Shown: one piece after another, positions 11,861-24,020 of the stretch
Numbering within the stretch: position 1 is the first letter of the stretch
Layout of the letters: the number at the start of each line of letters is the position of its first letter
Assembly: GCA_026874595.1 (NCBI GenBank)
Contig: CM049319.1
Span: 66,927,917-66,991,916 of the forward strand
Direction: 5' to 3'
DNA length: 64,000 nucleotides
From: Sipunculus nudus
Lineage: Eukaryota; Annelida; Sipuncula; Golfingiida; Sipunculidae
The notes under the pieces: generated by a model
The model's database searches: none
Told to the model about the DNA's origin: nothing
What the model saw: the letters and a program-made list of their open reading frames with translations, nothing else
Made by a program: the position numbers and the translations under genes

Positions 11861-13228
11861 CATCCATTGGATGAATTAGAGCGAGACTGTAGAGAGACAG
11901 GCAACAGTTGGACAGAATAAAAAATGAAGATGGAGGAGTGAGACATACACACAAATAACCAAACACAGGAACACAAAGTATATATCTACGTTTATATCCG
12001 TTTTTGTACTGTGCTGTAGGCATAATAGGTACTATAGTACACTAGCTTTTATGTTATAAAATCAAAATTTTTTACTTAAATCAAATTCTCCACCACTTTC
12101 AGTATAGCTTTGCCGTGTCTCCTCTGCCGTCATGTCATAAAATTTGATTCGTTAAATTAAATATATTATTTTTTCCCATATAATATTGAATACAATTTCC
12201 CTTTGCAATTCGCTGAAAGTTTATACATATCGAATATGCCCTATGCGCAGTTCTATCATAAAGTATAAAAAAAAAACAATCAGTAAGCAGGACATAGACA
12301 GGCAAAGAATATTCCGTCTATGATAGTTTCGAAAGAAAGCGCGAGACCATTGTGAAAGCTGCAAATTGGGTTAACACTAAGGTATTGCCATAAAGGAAAA
12401 ATACATATAGTTACTGTCCAGTATAACTGAAAAGGTAAATTTTTTTACATATACTTTAAAGGTATACATGGCCTTGCCTGGTTATTGTTTGTTTTTGGAG
12501 AGCCAGTTGATTATTTGTTGAACCTTCGCTGAAACACAGATGAGGCCCGCGAGGTAAATTATTGCGTTTCGAAAACACTGTCATCGAAAAATATGTATTA
12601 CGTATTATATATGACACGAATATTGTTGGAGCGGAATGAGACCTGTTATTTATTTACAGTAACCCTGGCCCAATATTTTTGTTTCTTTCTGTTTGAGTAG
12701 GTATATGAGGATATTTTAGAGCAGCCATATGTTATTTAAACCAGGCATCAGTTAGAGATCGCCTACCGACGCCACTTTCGTATTGTCTTTTAGCATCCCC
12801 CCCCCCCCCCCGCCAACACACACATACTCCAACATTGCACCTTATGCGATTATAACTGATTGGCTGAAGTCATCACTTATGGTGACATCATAGTACTAAA
12901 ATCCATTGTCCGGTAAAAGTTCTAGTGGCAGTTCTTGTCCAGCTAACAGATGTACAAGTAATTTTGAAAGATCCTTTGTTCAATTTCAGGAATTCCACTA
13001 GGGGTCCGTTGTCGTCTTTGATAGCATTCCCATCCAACCGTCACCCGAACTATAATAGGGAACAGGTTATGTCGGGTTCGTTCTTAAAAATTAGGCCAAG
13101 ATAAAATGAAAAATGGTTTTGGAAAAGCAGACACATTGGAGATCTAGCTTAAACAATAACAGGAATAAAATTTCTAATTTTTGGTTTGAAGTCCGGGGAA
13201 CCTAAGAAAGCTTGCCCCCCATCAAATA
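11861..13228. other. Unannotated stretch with a poly-C run
   Basis: A C homopolymer of about 14 bases lies near 12797-12811. No gene or RNA was recognised. Confidence 0.5.
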
Positions 13229-13389
13229 CAGTAACACCTCGAAACTACGACATCCAAGGAGACCTGGATAAAGTGGTCGCACTAGTGAAGTCTGATATAA
13301 TGATCAAAGAAGAAATTGGACAGTGAAAAATGGTATGTTATTTTCCGTTGGTCGCTGAACCGAGGATGTCGTTGTGGGAGATTTTACTG
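13229..13389. mobile_element. pogo/Tigger-like MITE
   Basis: This 161-bp element has imperfect terminal inverted repeats. The left end is CAGTAACACCTCGAAACTAC followed by GACATCC. The reverse complement of the right end is CAGTAAAATCTCCCACAACG followed by ACATCC. Internal ATAAAGTGGTCGC is similar to sequence near the ends of pogo-type elements. TA precedes the left end, while AA follows the right end, so the expected TA duplication is intact on one side only. There is no coding capacity. Confidence 0.65.
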
Positions 13390-14084
13390 AATCAATATAG
13401 AACTTATCCCACTCGTTGAGCTTCTCTGCCCCACCCGGGTAGATTTATTGCGATATTTTGAGACTGTCCTCTGAGCACTTTCTTGTTGTATATCCGTGCT
13501 TTTATCAAACTCTGACCATGCAAATATTTCGTAACAGCTCCAACTGGGCTGCCATTTTTGCTTATAGACTTAAAGCGGATGTCTTGAGACACAACGGAAT
13601 AAAGGATATACCGGTAGTAACCATTAACTCTTTTTTCCCATGAATAAATAAATATTTTATTAAGAAAATATAAGGCCTCAGGCCCATAGTTGAATAGGTG
13701 CATGCATAATACAATCACAATATATAAGGGACATACGAAATTTTTAAATTTTTATCAAATAGTTATTAAATATAAAATGTGCAGATTTAAAACAAGTCAT
13801 TGTCACTCTCTATATTGATCTCTGTCATCGTCCAGACTATGCAACTCAGCCCCTGCAAAGACCCACATCAGACATGGCTGCCCGCAGAAATTCCGCATGG
13901 TCAGCTTTCCGAGTGGGTCTTAAGAGGTTATATGGAACATTAGAAAATATAAAATTTAAATTATCCTTTATTAACCTTGATCCATTCAACAGAGAAAACA
14001 CATACTGATGTTCATATCTAACCATTTATGATAATAACCTCAACTACGGAGTTTGGAGTTCCCATATATCCTATGTTTCTGAGG
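13390..14084. other. Unannotated stretch
   Basis: The opposing frames at 13404-13718 and 13458-13643 have no recognisable domains. Nothing else was seen. Confidence 0.45.
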
Positions 14085-14720
14085 ATTTTACCTTGAAGAT
14101 GAAGGTCGAGGTCAACATTCACCAAACACACCTGCATGAGAGTCAAACATCATGAATACATATTAAGTGATTCAAAAATGTCTGTGTTCACAAAATTTTC
14201 TATTCTGACAGATTTGACCTTGAATATGAATTTCAAGTTCATCAAATTTTCTATCCTCTGCGAGTACTTGGTTGAAACAACCTTGTGTAAAATTTTAGGA
14301 AAGAATATGCAGTGCTTACCACATTCACAAGAAATCTTAGAATCAATGAAAAATATTTCCGTTTATTTGACCTTGAAGATCTATGATAAGGTCATCCGTT
14401 TTCAATCTACTCAAAGTACTTGGTTGAAACGATTTGGGTACAAGTTTGAGGAAAAAACATAGTATGCTTTATAAGTTGGGGTTCAAAACATATTTTAATT
14501 TAGTCTTATTCGGCCTTGATGACGAAGGTCAAGGTCACCGTTTTTTTAACACGTTCGAGATGTAAGTAGAAACAATCTAAATTTAAAAGTATATGAAAAA
14601 AATATACAGTGGTTCAAAAGTTATCGCGTTCACAAAAGATGACACAGTCGACGACTACGAACGACGCCGATGACGACGACGACGTTCTTCCGCCACGGGA
14701 AGGGAGACAGTAAGAAGCAA
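14085..14720 (+). repeat. GACCTTGA-type dispersed repeat
   Basis: Degenerate ~150-bp units each carry a GACCTTGAAGATGAAGGTC-like core, AGTACTTGGTTGAAAC and a CAAAAGTTAT-like segment. The block ends with a CGACGACTACGAACGACG to GACGACGACG run near 14648-14685. This type of repeat is common in bivalve genomes (general knowledge). The 108-codon frame at 14136-14462 lies inside it and is not called. Confidence 0.65.
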
Positions 14721-15484
14721 TATACATTTTGAATACGCCCTATACTTTTAGTTTTACTTATACTTGAACATTACTTTCTTTAAAAGCATAATATACAAAT
14801 GCTATTAGATTATTTATAATATCAGGAGTTTTATTTACCTAATACGAAACAAAAACTGCCTCTAAATTCAATATATTAAAATTATATAATAGACACTACG
14901 TTATAAAGCGATTTTCAGTTTCAACTAAACTTTCAAATGTTTAAACTGTAAATACAGATCTCTCAGGCAGCGACTTATCATGTCTTTTTCAATCTGCAAA
15001 TTATGTGATGAACATCCTTAATTGGGTAAACTGTTTTTCACATTTAAGTACATTTCCATGGTTAAGATTGATTTGAGCACTATGTGTGTTTCTAAACGTT
15101 TATTATTTAAAATGTTATTCGACCATTCTTGCAAATCAATAGCCTAAAGTCTTTGGTATAACTCTAAAAGAAAACATTATGTATCCGCTACACCCTGCCT
15201 TATCCATATGTAACCACATCCCAGGGAAAATAGTATTTTTTTTATTTTTTATTGCCCATGTTTTCCTTCCTATTTCACCAATACGATTTAATTTACCATG
15301 TAGGTACTTTGGATATCTATTCAGTGTTATTCTCGAATACTTCTACAAACCTATTGAATTTTCAATTACCACCGTCCACATTTACCAAGTGCAGCCGCAG
15401 TTGGTGATGAGGAGTTTAACTTAAGAATATATTTACAAAATCAAGTTTGAGCTAATTCGCTAATGTCATATTTCTCACTGCACC
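14721..15484. other. Unannotated AT-rich stretch
   Basis: No recognised gene. The 81-codon frame at 15179-15424 has no family signature. Confidence 0.45.
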
Positions 15485-15900
15485 GCCTGTTTTTTTTTTT
15501 TTCCTATGTTTTACGCATTTTTTCTCTATATTTGAGACCCTCAAATGAAGTGGTCCGTTTGTTTTAAGGGCACAAACCGTAACCGTAAGACCTTGAAATT
15601 TTTAACTTTACATCCAGGGAGGTTATAGGCAAATCTCCCTAGACTTCAAGCTGAAATTAGGTCATGGTGAATTGCGGGCCTAAAATATGATTTTTAAGCA
15701 CTCAGTGAGTCAGATGGGGCACACATTGTATCAATTTTGCCTAGAACCCTCGTACATAACTCTGAGAGAGGTCCATAATTAAATCTCTGAAATCTGAAAT
15801 AATGTCACTGTGACCGATTTTCCTGCAAGCTGTATAAAAGAATATGATTCTAAAACTCCACTAGTCAGAATGGCACAAATGGTAGCAGCTGGATGAAGAA
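15485..15900 (+). repeat. Degenerate copy of the ~340-bp repeat family
   Basis: Shares the T-run, TTTGAGACCCTCAAA, GGGCACAAACCGTAACCG, GAGGTCCATAAT and CTGAAATTAGGTC landmarks of the 6353-9765 array. At least two shortened units occur (anchors near 15571 and 15717, with a trace near 15870). Confidence 0.75.
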
Positions 15901-17579
15901 TACGGTCAATGTAACCTCTATCTAAGTCTATTAGCAAAATGCATGATTTAATTTAAGCGCTCTGGAAGTTATTTTACCCATTGTTCATGGCTCCTTGAAT
16001 TCAACTGAGCGTCATGGCCAATGGGCCACTTGTGGTTATGTATGGGCAGTAAGAATTTTATTTCAAAATACAAGAATGGTGAAAATACTGTATGGTATCA
16101 TGCCAGTTAATGAAAAAAAACCAGGCTGCAATATCAGATTCTGTTTCTGTATTAATATGTCCTCTGCAAGCAAAGAGAGGAAAAATTGTCTTCCTTGTTT
16201 ACAGTGTTTCAAAACAGGTAAAGAGATCGAGAAAGGGTTGAGAGACACATTGCGAATGGAAAAGGATTATTTTTTTTGTACATTTAAAGAAATGGGGAAG
16301 ATTAGTTTTGTAGTGTTTTTGCAATTTCTTACTGAAGATTTCCTGATATAATTATCATCATATCCATTGGTTGGTATTGTCTGGTCATGTTTATATGTTC
16401 ATGTTGTTTATTTTGATAATACCAGTTCTGCCGGAATAAAATAACCCAAGTATATTTAGAAACATATGAGAGGATCAGAGGTAAATATAAAGTTTTATTT
16501 TAATGTATATACATGTTAGGTTTTTTGTAAGGTACTCCAGTCAGTCATGTTGAGACTTGCTCGGCATTGCTGTTTACGGGGGTAGCTTAATTGCTCTCTC
16601 ACTACATGTTGTAGTGCCGAGGGTCAGGGCTGACCAGCCACCTGGCGGGTAGCTTTCCTTAATTTTGTCGGCTTCGTGGACAGACCGACCTCAGTACGTT
16701 ATGGTTGTAAAAAAACATGTAAACAACACTTGTATATGTGCATGTTGTGCCCTGATTTGTCATCAATTTGTACTGATCATACAACTTTGTTCCCACTGTG
16801 CATTTAAAGTTATCAGTTCAACAATTTCTAATTAAAACACAAGAGTTTAATTTTAAATATATACCCTTCAAGATCCTGTACATGTTTCCACTATTCAAAA
16901 TTTTATAGAGTTCATGAAACAATAACCTATGTTCGAAACTTTGTAGTATCATAAAAAACGTACCCTGACTACTGTAATCAAGGTAAAGGTTACTGAGACA
17001 CGTTCAAAATTGGTCGATTAATCTGCAGGTATAGACGAGGGCAGACACGGGAGAAAACGAAACTTCTCTTAGTCTTCATTTGTGCAGGTAACAATAACCA
17101 TATTTCTATTGAGAAATATGAGCTTCATCGATCTGACGTATGAAACAACATTTACATTTTATTTTAATACACGAATGAAAGATCAAGTATTTCTTACACC
17201 AAAACGCTCATTTCTGACACATTCTTTCCTTGAATGAAGTTGACTTTTAGTATTAGCGATCATAATGCCAGTCATTTATCTCGCTCAGGTCGACGTAGGT
17301 GTTTTCGGCGTCACTGGCGTCAAACACACAATAAGTCGACAATAAAACGCTTACTTTCACTCACGATCCCTTCTCGATCTAATCGACTGCTGAATAGCTG
17401 AAGTGATACATGCCTTATTGAAATAAAAAGACCGTGCATTTCTTTGCTATAACCAATCAGAAAAACGCAAGATAGAACTCTTGACATATTCCTTGGGATA
17501 TTGATATCATTGATGCGAACAACTAATATTTGAATATAACAGAATATTAATATTTTTTTCACACAGTCATACACCTAAT
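15901..17579. other. Unannotated stretch with a weak tRNA-like trace
   Basis: Near 16590, GGGGGTAGCTTAATTGC resembles a pol III box A. The candidate box B (GGGTCAGGGCTGACC) is poor, so a SINE is not called. The 118-codon frame at 15995-16351 shows no domain. Nothing else was seen. Confidence 0.4.
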
Positions 17580-18728
17580 CTAAAGCCCCGATGCCAATTT
17601 CACGAATTTGATGCCGAATCGCCAGGTTGTTGAATTCGTGGCAAATCGTGGCCAATCGGCCTGTCGAGTGATAAAAATGCCATTACGAGGACGATGTTTT
17701 ATGAGAGGAGTACGATGCGAGTACGATTTGCTACGATAGTGACACGAAGCCAGCATGATATGACACGACACTTTTAAGAATGTTCACGACTCCGTTTCGA
17801 CGTCTAAGATACTGTTACGATATTTCCCAGATTGATCTGCGGTTTGTGGTAGATGCTCTTACGATCATTCAATTTTTCCACGCCATCGCCGTAAATAGTA
17901 TTTTCTTACTTTGCATCCTGGTCTGCAATCAAACCTCATAGTAACAGCTGCCCTGTAAACAAAATGCTGATACTGGGTGGGCTGTCCTGAATCTTGATAT
18001 GCGATAAAACAAAGAGAAATCCAAACTCGGACTCTCTGAAAACATAATTCAAAATTTTCTTTAAAACAAATTTACAAATCAATATGGTTAACTAACTGTA
18101 AAAACGTCCTCATTTGTTTACAAATAAGTTACAAATAACAAAGAAAACGTAATTTGATTCAGCTTCTTCAAATTATTTTAGTTCGGATTTAGTTGGAACC
18201 AGTAACCACAATACAAATCTTCTTTAAAGCATATTCACAAATTTTCTAGTGTTCTTACTCTTAAACCTTTATCCTCGTTTGTTTGTAAGACTATCACTAA
18301 GAAAACTAAATTTCTGTTAAATGATGTCAGTTCGTGGTGATTCGGCGCAAAAGTCGTTAGAAAGGGGCTTTATGGACGTGACTCTCTCTTGAAAGGTTCT
18401 TGTTAATCGTCGTATTGTATTCGTGTTAGAGTCGTGTCAATGTCGTGGTTCTTCGTGAGCATTCGTGACATTTTTTTACATCATGAATGAACACGAATTA
18501 TGAAGACTCTTATACGACTTACCAAGAAACTGTTACGACTTAGCTACGACTCGTGACATTTCAAAGATAAAAAAAGCGCCACGAATTCTGAGTGCTCAAG
18601 ACCTCGCTACGAACATTGCCGAATGTTCAAGATATCATCTACGACACCCCTACGACGTCCCTACGAAATTCAATGATGTCAGTTCGTTGCGATTCGGCGT
18701 CAAATTCGTGAAAGTGGGAACGGTGCTT
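17580..18728. mobile_element. CpG-rich TIR element, ~1.15 kb, non-autonomous
   Basis: The left end (AAAGCCCCGATGCCAATTTC, then ACGAATTTGATGCCGAATCG) pairs with the reverse complement of the right end (TTAAGCACCGTTCCCACTTT, then CACGAATTTGACGCCGAATCG). The similarity extends more weakly for about 60 bp. Both subterminal regions are packed with TACGA and TCGTG words (TGCGAGTACGATTTGCTACG near 17714; CTACGACACCCCTACGACG near 18640). The AT-rich middle (about 17880-18340) codes for nothing recognised. Flanks are CTAA/TAAA left and TTAA right, so a TTAA target is possible but not exact. Confidence 0.75.
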
Positions 18729-19355
18729 AAGTAAGAGTATATATCGTATCTGGGGCACTGTTGACAATAAATTCCAATTATTTTTTGGGCAATTTTCATT
18801 TATATTCTCCCTGTTTAGAAAGTAACAACATTACCCCAGATGAACCTTTTTAAGTGTCAAATTCAAGTATGTCAAATTTGAATTTTCATTTCCACTTTAC
18901 AGGTAAACATTTTACTTCTCAGGAATACGTAATTGCCTTCGAAAAGGGGGTATGTGTTCGTTCCCGTTCGTGAGTGTGTTTGAATGTGTGTGTGATTTCA
19001 CAATCATGACCGAAATCTCGGGAATGGACCAAGGAAGAATCGATTAAATTTTGATGTGAATCCAACTCACATAAGTTAAGCCATGCTTGCACTAGCCCAA
19101 CCATCCATCCTTCCCTCCACCCATCTATTTTGTTCCTGTTAATCTTCCTTGTGGAGCATGGAAGTATTGTATTTTTTAATCAGTTGTTCGGACAACATTA
19201 ACAAGAACGATTCCCAATAGAATCTACTGCCTCTCTATATATAGGCCAGCCTTTGCGCTGGTTCATGTTAGATGTTGTACCTCATTCAGGCAAAGCACAT
19301 GTCTATGTATATTATATTATTATATTAGAATAACTAATTTCTTTTTTTAATTTAG
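18729..19355. other. Unannotated stretch
   Basis: Low-complexity GTGTGTTTGAATGTGTGTGT occurs near 18975. No gene was recognised. Confidence 0.45.
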
Positions 19356-19463
19356 ACATCATTTTGAGTGATTTTTGCGTGTTTTCTGATATGAGAGGAG
19401 GCTATCACCGAAAATATCCTAACTGAACCCAGAATTAAGCCGATTAAGGACTTCTATGCATAT
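19356..19463 (-). repeat. Dispersed repeat R1, inverted copy, part 1
   Basis: Reverse complement of about 4800-4905, including ATTTTGAGTGATTTTTGCGT, GTTTTCTGATATGAGAGGAG and AATTAAGCCGAT. It is cut by the solo LTR that starts at 19464 and resumes at 20290. Confidence 0.85.
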
Positions 19464-19755
19464 TGTTACAGGTGCTCTTTTTATTGTGTGACACGGGCGT
19501 AACTCCTGTTGTCGCACTCGTGTCTGGCCGCGTATTACATTCTCTGTTTAATCCGTACTGGTTGAACTCTCGTTGTCATGCTGGCCTTGGGCTTTCTCGC
19601 CTGGTCGTGAGTCACGTGTACACCATGGTGAGTAGAGCGATGTAGAACACACAGCGATGTTCTTCTAGATGATTCCTGTAACGCGTGTTTACTGTGTTGT
19701 GTAAGATCTTACAGACTGTTCGAGAAGTGAAAAAATCTCGGCTTGGGGTGAAGAG

Positions 19756-19763
19756 TATAAAAA
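19756..19763 (+). promoter_or_regulatory. TATA-like box in solo LTR
   Basis: TATAAAAA in GAGTATAAAAAGGGAG, about 290 bp into the LTR. The 3' LTR has TATATAAA at the equivalent place (40488-40495). It is the likely U3 core promoter element. Confidence 0.6.
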
Positions 19764-20126
19764 GGGAGTGTGTTTTAGAACTGGGAGCAGAGAGCAGAGA
19801 AGATTACCAGCGGACGCAGAAGCTTGTGTCAGTTTCTTGGACCTTATCCGACGTGTGCGGCAATTATAGATTTTCTTCAGAGTTTCTCCTGGGTTTTGTG
19901 CATTTGGACTTCAGTTTACTTTCTGGGTTGTTACAAGGGCTTTACACTGGACTGTCATTCTCCGAGAGTATACATTTAAAGAACTTATCGTTGTGACGGT
20001 GTTGGTATCCTGGTACTGTGCACATTGTTTATTTTTCTGTGTGATTGTACTGATTTGTTGTTATACCGCTGTTTTACTGTATAATTGTATTGATTTAGTG
20101 TATTGTAATTTTAGGGTTGTTTTAAG

Positions 20127-20132
20127 AATAAA
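20127..20132 (+). promoter_or_regulatory. Poly(A) signal in solo LTR
   Basis: AATAAA in TTTTAAGAATAAATTATAG. It is conserved at 40865-40870 in the 3' LTR and near 25617 in the LTR fragment. Confidence 0.6.
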
Positions 20133-20289
20133 TTATAGTCATTTGTTAACAAAAAAACACGGACTATTTTATTCATTCCCCTAGACATTTCACGCTGCCG
20201 AGTGTTACAGGATCTGATTTTTTTTATCTCTGTTACAGAATTTGTGTTCATCACGCATCCCTGATCTGTTTATATTAGGTTCCGTAACA

Positions 20290-21030
20290 ATATGAATAAC
20301 CTTGCTTTTATTGAGGGATTTATGCATAAATGGGTTGACATTTGACAAAGGCTCTAACCCAGTCAATGTAATGCAGGGTCCCCATTTCCGAAAAAGGTTT
20401 GGGTTGGGGTGAGGGCGAACGTTCCAGGCCTAAAAATTGGTCTCTTATGATTAAAAAGGGTTGCGACTGAAAAGGGGGAACGACCTCCTGGACGCTTCTG
20501 CTACAAACGAGGTATAAAATTTCCGTTTTCTTGTTCGGGAACAGTTTCCTTGCCTTAAAACCACATTTAATTCATCTTTCATGTCTTCCTGTTCCAATTA
20601 ACTTAGAGGTTTAGTTAACCTATGTTAAATAAATGTCTTCCTCACATTTACCTGTACTTTATACCTCCAAAAATAGGAACCAGTCAAAGATCAACGAAAA
20701 CCGGAGTGCCCCCGCGTCCGATTCCGGTTCGCAAAATAATGCAATAATCACACTGATCATGCAGGTCTTTATGGTTAACAATGGGAAAGTAAGACGAAGA
20801 TAAAAATAAGTGGCAAAATTAAGATACAAGCAGCTGGACATAAAATCGTTTGCTGTTCACAGAAGTGTTGTGCCCCAGAGTGGTGCGTTAGTTATACTAC
20901 AGTCGTGCCAAACCACTGAAAATCTATAATTTCTTTTAATTCTTGAATAATGAAAGAATGCAACAATCCTCTCAATTAATACATATCCCCAACTCGGTAA
21001 AAGTGCCCAGTATACTTGGTTTATCAGCCA
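20290..21030 (-). repeat. Dispersed repeat R1, inverted copy, part 2
   Basis: Continues the R1 match after the LTR. It is the reverse complement of about 4007-4750, ending with GTGCCCAGTATACTTGG and TTATCAGCC opposite the 4007 start. The two parts together measure about 850 bp against 899 bp in the uninterrupted copy. Confidence 0.85.
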
Positions 21031-22564
21031 GTTATTCATATAGCACACCCTGGCTAGACAACTATGTGTGTGTTTATAGGTACTCACATTCAGAGCATCA
21101 CTGGGTCATAGGAAGTTGCATCTTGTGTTTTCTGCGTTTTTAGTTTGTAAGTCTCCATTTACATGGTTATTTAGATGTTTGCAATTACTTAAAGCGAGTC
21201 CTTAAAGGCAACGCCCCATCTGCCGCACCTCCGACGCCAGTTACACTGGAATTTGCTGTGGAGTGTATGACTTAGAAATAAGGTCAATGTTGATAAAAAT
21301 ATCAGGTGCAAAACCATCACTTATAACTAATAGTGTGCCAATTTGTCGGTAAAAAAATATTCAATATCTTAGATCAAAAGCAAATAAAGAAAGAAAAAAT
21401 AAAAAAAAACTTGTTATTGATGGCTTAATACTCGCGGAGACCCGAGATAGTCCACCAGTAAATATGTTTACCTGCTGATATTGATATAGAGATAAACCCA
21501 TCAAGGTTACTCGGAAGGTTTCATCTATAATTTGGATTGTTTGTTTACTTGGAGATGACGTAAACAGAGAAGAGACAAAGAGACTTAGGAAAATTTCAAT
21601 TGATAGACCTCTAAATTGTCAGGCTCTAGGATATGTACGTCATATACTTAATTGGTATACTCTCAAGCTAGAATGCTCAGGTCACAAGACTCTCTCATGT
21701 CAAAACTGCTATGTAAAACAATTTGAGGGCATCTAGTCTGTGGGACAACCTACAAATCAATATCAGAGAAGCCAGTTCGTTCGACACATTCAAATGGTAT
21801 CCTAAGATACTTATCACTTGTTTCTTGGCATATATCAGTCAGTCTTGATTCTAATATTTTTCGACTTTCAGTACCTGCTTTATGTCAGTTTATTTTATAT
21901 AAAGTGTTTTTCAACATACTTGATGTAAAAAAAATTAATTAATTAATTTCTCCTTGTGACGTCATAATTCACGTCCTGGTGACGTCAAAATCCCTTATCA
22001 TAGAGACAGTGTCTAGTCCGAGACTAATAATGGTTTCTTCCGGTCTCATAAACAGGTCCAAAGAGTATATAGGACAATTGTAGCGCTGCAGGTTCCCATG
22101 TTGTTTTACCAATATTTCTTGCCCTTTGCTCATAGAGGACAAGAAAACGGAAAGTTAAAAAAGAGATGAATATTTGACTGTTTTCGATCTCTTTGCAATA
22201 AATCACAACAATTACTGTCTAGAACGTGTATTACAGAGTACCATGGTGCATTTGTCAATACACATTACCCCTAGCCGAATTCCCAGAACACGCAGTTGTG
22301 GTTTTTGGACGTTAATTACATAGCATATTATGTCCAATATTCATACTTCATACAGCAGGTAACTGGATTATCACTCAGGTAACATGAACATATGACTCTA
22401 TACACAAAGCAAATTAGCTTTTAAATCACAGTAAGGGCAAATCAAAACACAGGTGGTAAAACATTTACTTCTGTACAGTCAACTTTGAAAATAATCCTGC
22501 TTTCATGCATTAGCCCTTTCTGTTGTGAGGTTATGGATCCTCCTAAGTACTGAGCCTATAGAGC
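21031..22564. other. Unannotated stretch
   Basis: Apart from the paired CRE-like sites reported separately, no gene or repeat was recognised. Confidence 0.45.
21957..21987. promoter_or_regulatory. Two consensus CRE palindromes
   Basis: TGACGTCA occurs at 21957-21964 and again at 21980-21987. This is the full CREB/ATF consensus. No adjacent gene is visible, so function is unproven. Isolated copies also occur at 49629-49636 and near 53915. Confidence 0.3.
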
Positions 22565-22569
22565 GACTC

Positions 22570-22880
22570 TCGTGCATGGTCTGGCGGTAGTGCACAGCAC
22601 TCAAAGCCGGGAGGTCGTGAGTTTGAATCTCCGCTGAGGGGGTGGGATTTTGCATGATCGGCCCCTTCCCAGGGTGAGCCATGTGCGAGCTTGATGTTGG
22701 GACTATTCCCAAGAGTCGTGCTTCACGCACAAACGAGTGCGCCTGTCGGGGGTTCGAATCCCCAGTGTTTTGTCCCAGCAATTTCGATGGCACACGCAGG
22801 ATCCTCAGGAGCCGTGTCACTGGGCTTGGGTGACACCACGGTAATCGCGAGTAAGCTACTGTTACGTAAGCAAGCATTAA
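22570..22880 (+). mobile_element. tRNA-derived SINE-like sequence
   Basis: Begins with a tRNA-like head: box A-like TGGCGGTAGTGCACAGCACTC near 22580 and box B-like GTGAGTTTGAATCTCCGC near 22617. A second, perfect box B (GGGTTCGAATCCCC) lies near 22749. It is too degenerate in the acceptor and anticodon arms to be a functional tRNA. The right boundary is uncertain and no target duplication was found. Confidence 0.55.
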
Positions 22881-23058
22881 AAAATGGAGGCGGTTACCAG
22901 CAACTACAAAAATATCTTTGAAAAAAGAAAGGTCTGAGCTTGTGAACTAAGAGATGCGGATTCGAATCTGATATTTGAATAATGAAACTACCCTCCCCCA
23001 CCCCAACCCCACCCCCGGAGGGAAGGGAGGTTGATAGAGAATTGATGAGTTTATTGCT

Positions 23059-23455
23059 ATATCAATATTTGGGTCAAACTATATTGTGGAAAGGACATTC
23101 TTTCAAAAGATTCTCTCGTTTTGGAAACCATCAGTTGGTATTTGTTTTGTTTTTTTTTATTCTTATTCCCTAAATCCTTTGCCCGTTTTTGCGCTATGCA
23201 TGGAATTGGCTTTTTAAAAAAGCTGCTGTTTGGGTTGAGTAATAGTCATAGGTGATAAATAACAGGGAAGAGGCTGTGTAATACTTTGGCTGCCTTTATG
23301 TTTGCGACGGTTTACTTTTCGCGATATTCGCTACAAGGAAATTACCGCGAAAATAAAACCTTCGTGAAGAGGAAGCCCCATCGGCGAAGTCAACTCGAAA
23401 GGACAAAGAAAGAGAGATGTTATAAATAACAAAATATCTTGTAAATTATTATATC
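23059..23455 (+). repeat. Dispersed repeat R2, copy 1
   Basis: Shares ATCAATATTTGGGTCAAACT at its left end, TTTGCGACGGTTT, CAAGGAAATTACC.CGAAAAT and CGAAGTCAACTCGAAA with 25847-26220. It is non-coding and its class is unknown. Confidence 0.75.
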
Positions 23456-23735
23456 ATTACGATTAGTATATTATTATAATTTAAAATGCCGGTGCATCTT
23501 CATATAATCTCGCTTATAAAATGAAAAAGAAAACATTCGAACGACTTAAATATAGTTACATTGGTTACGTCCATCACATTTCATTTCGCCAGCCACATCC
23601 TTATTATCCTGTTAGTACGTACCTTGTCCGGGTCGTGCTTAACGCCCAGTCATTATCTATTTATGGCACATTTTCTTATAAAACCCCTGCTGTTCTACGA
23701 TTTCATGGTTGTTCCCTTGGATTTTATATAGGCCA

Positions 23736-24020
23736 GAGAGAGACAGAAGGAGAGAAGGGGAGAGAGAAATCATACATATATATCCTATAACCCTTTATGT
23801 GTGGTTACAGTTCTTCAATCAATGAAAATAAAATTAACACTACTATTAACAATAGTGATAATAATATAGCTTTAATATTAATGATACAATTACTACCACT
23901 GATGTATACTGCTCCTCTCACTGTCTCTACCACGACAACTACAACAACAAGAACATCAACTACTACCACTACTACTTCTTCTTCTAGTAGTGTTAGTTAT
24001 AATAATGTTTTTATTATTAT
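23736..24020. repeat. Low-complexity GA, ATT and ACT microsatellites
   Basis: GAGAGAGACAGAAGG runs near 23736-23770 and (ACT/ACA)n near 23930-23990. The Thr/Ser-rich 80-codon frame at 23797-24039 is a translation of this sequence. Confidence 0.75.

Larger units (their letters stand above)
19464..20289 (+). mobile_element. Solo LTR of the gypsy-type element
   Basis: This 826-bp copy of the LTR found at 40225-41026 begins TGTTACAGGTG and ends GGTTCCGTAACA, with TGTTAC/GTAACA as short inverted ends. It is flanked on both sides by ATAT, a 4-bp target duplication (19460-19463 and 20290-20293). It carries its own TATA-like box and poly(A) signal. No internal region is present, so it is the usual product of LTR-LTR recombination. 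It sits inside a reverse-oriented R1 repeat. Frames at 19685-19996 and 19993-20184 are LTR sequence and not genes. Confidence 0.92.

Noticed and set aside
11565-12023. 152-codon minus-strand frame resembling a membrane protein
   Set aside because: It lies in a GACAGA tract. The hydrophobic Leu/Ser/Cys pattern follows from the CTCTCTGTCT complement.
16585-16650. tRNA-like box A in a possible SINE
   Set aside because: Box B is too poor and no boundaries or target duplication are visible.
19685-20184. Frames of 103 and 63 codons
   Set aside because: They lie wholly within the solo LTR and are not conserved as frames in the 3' LTR.
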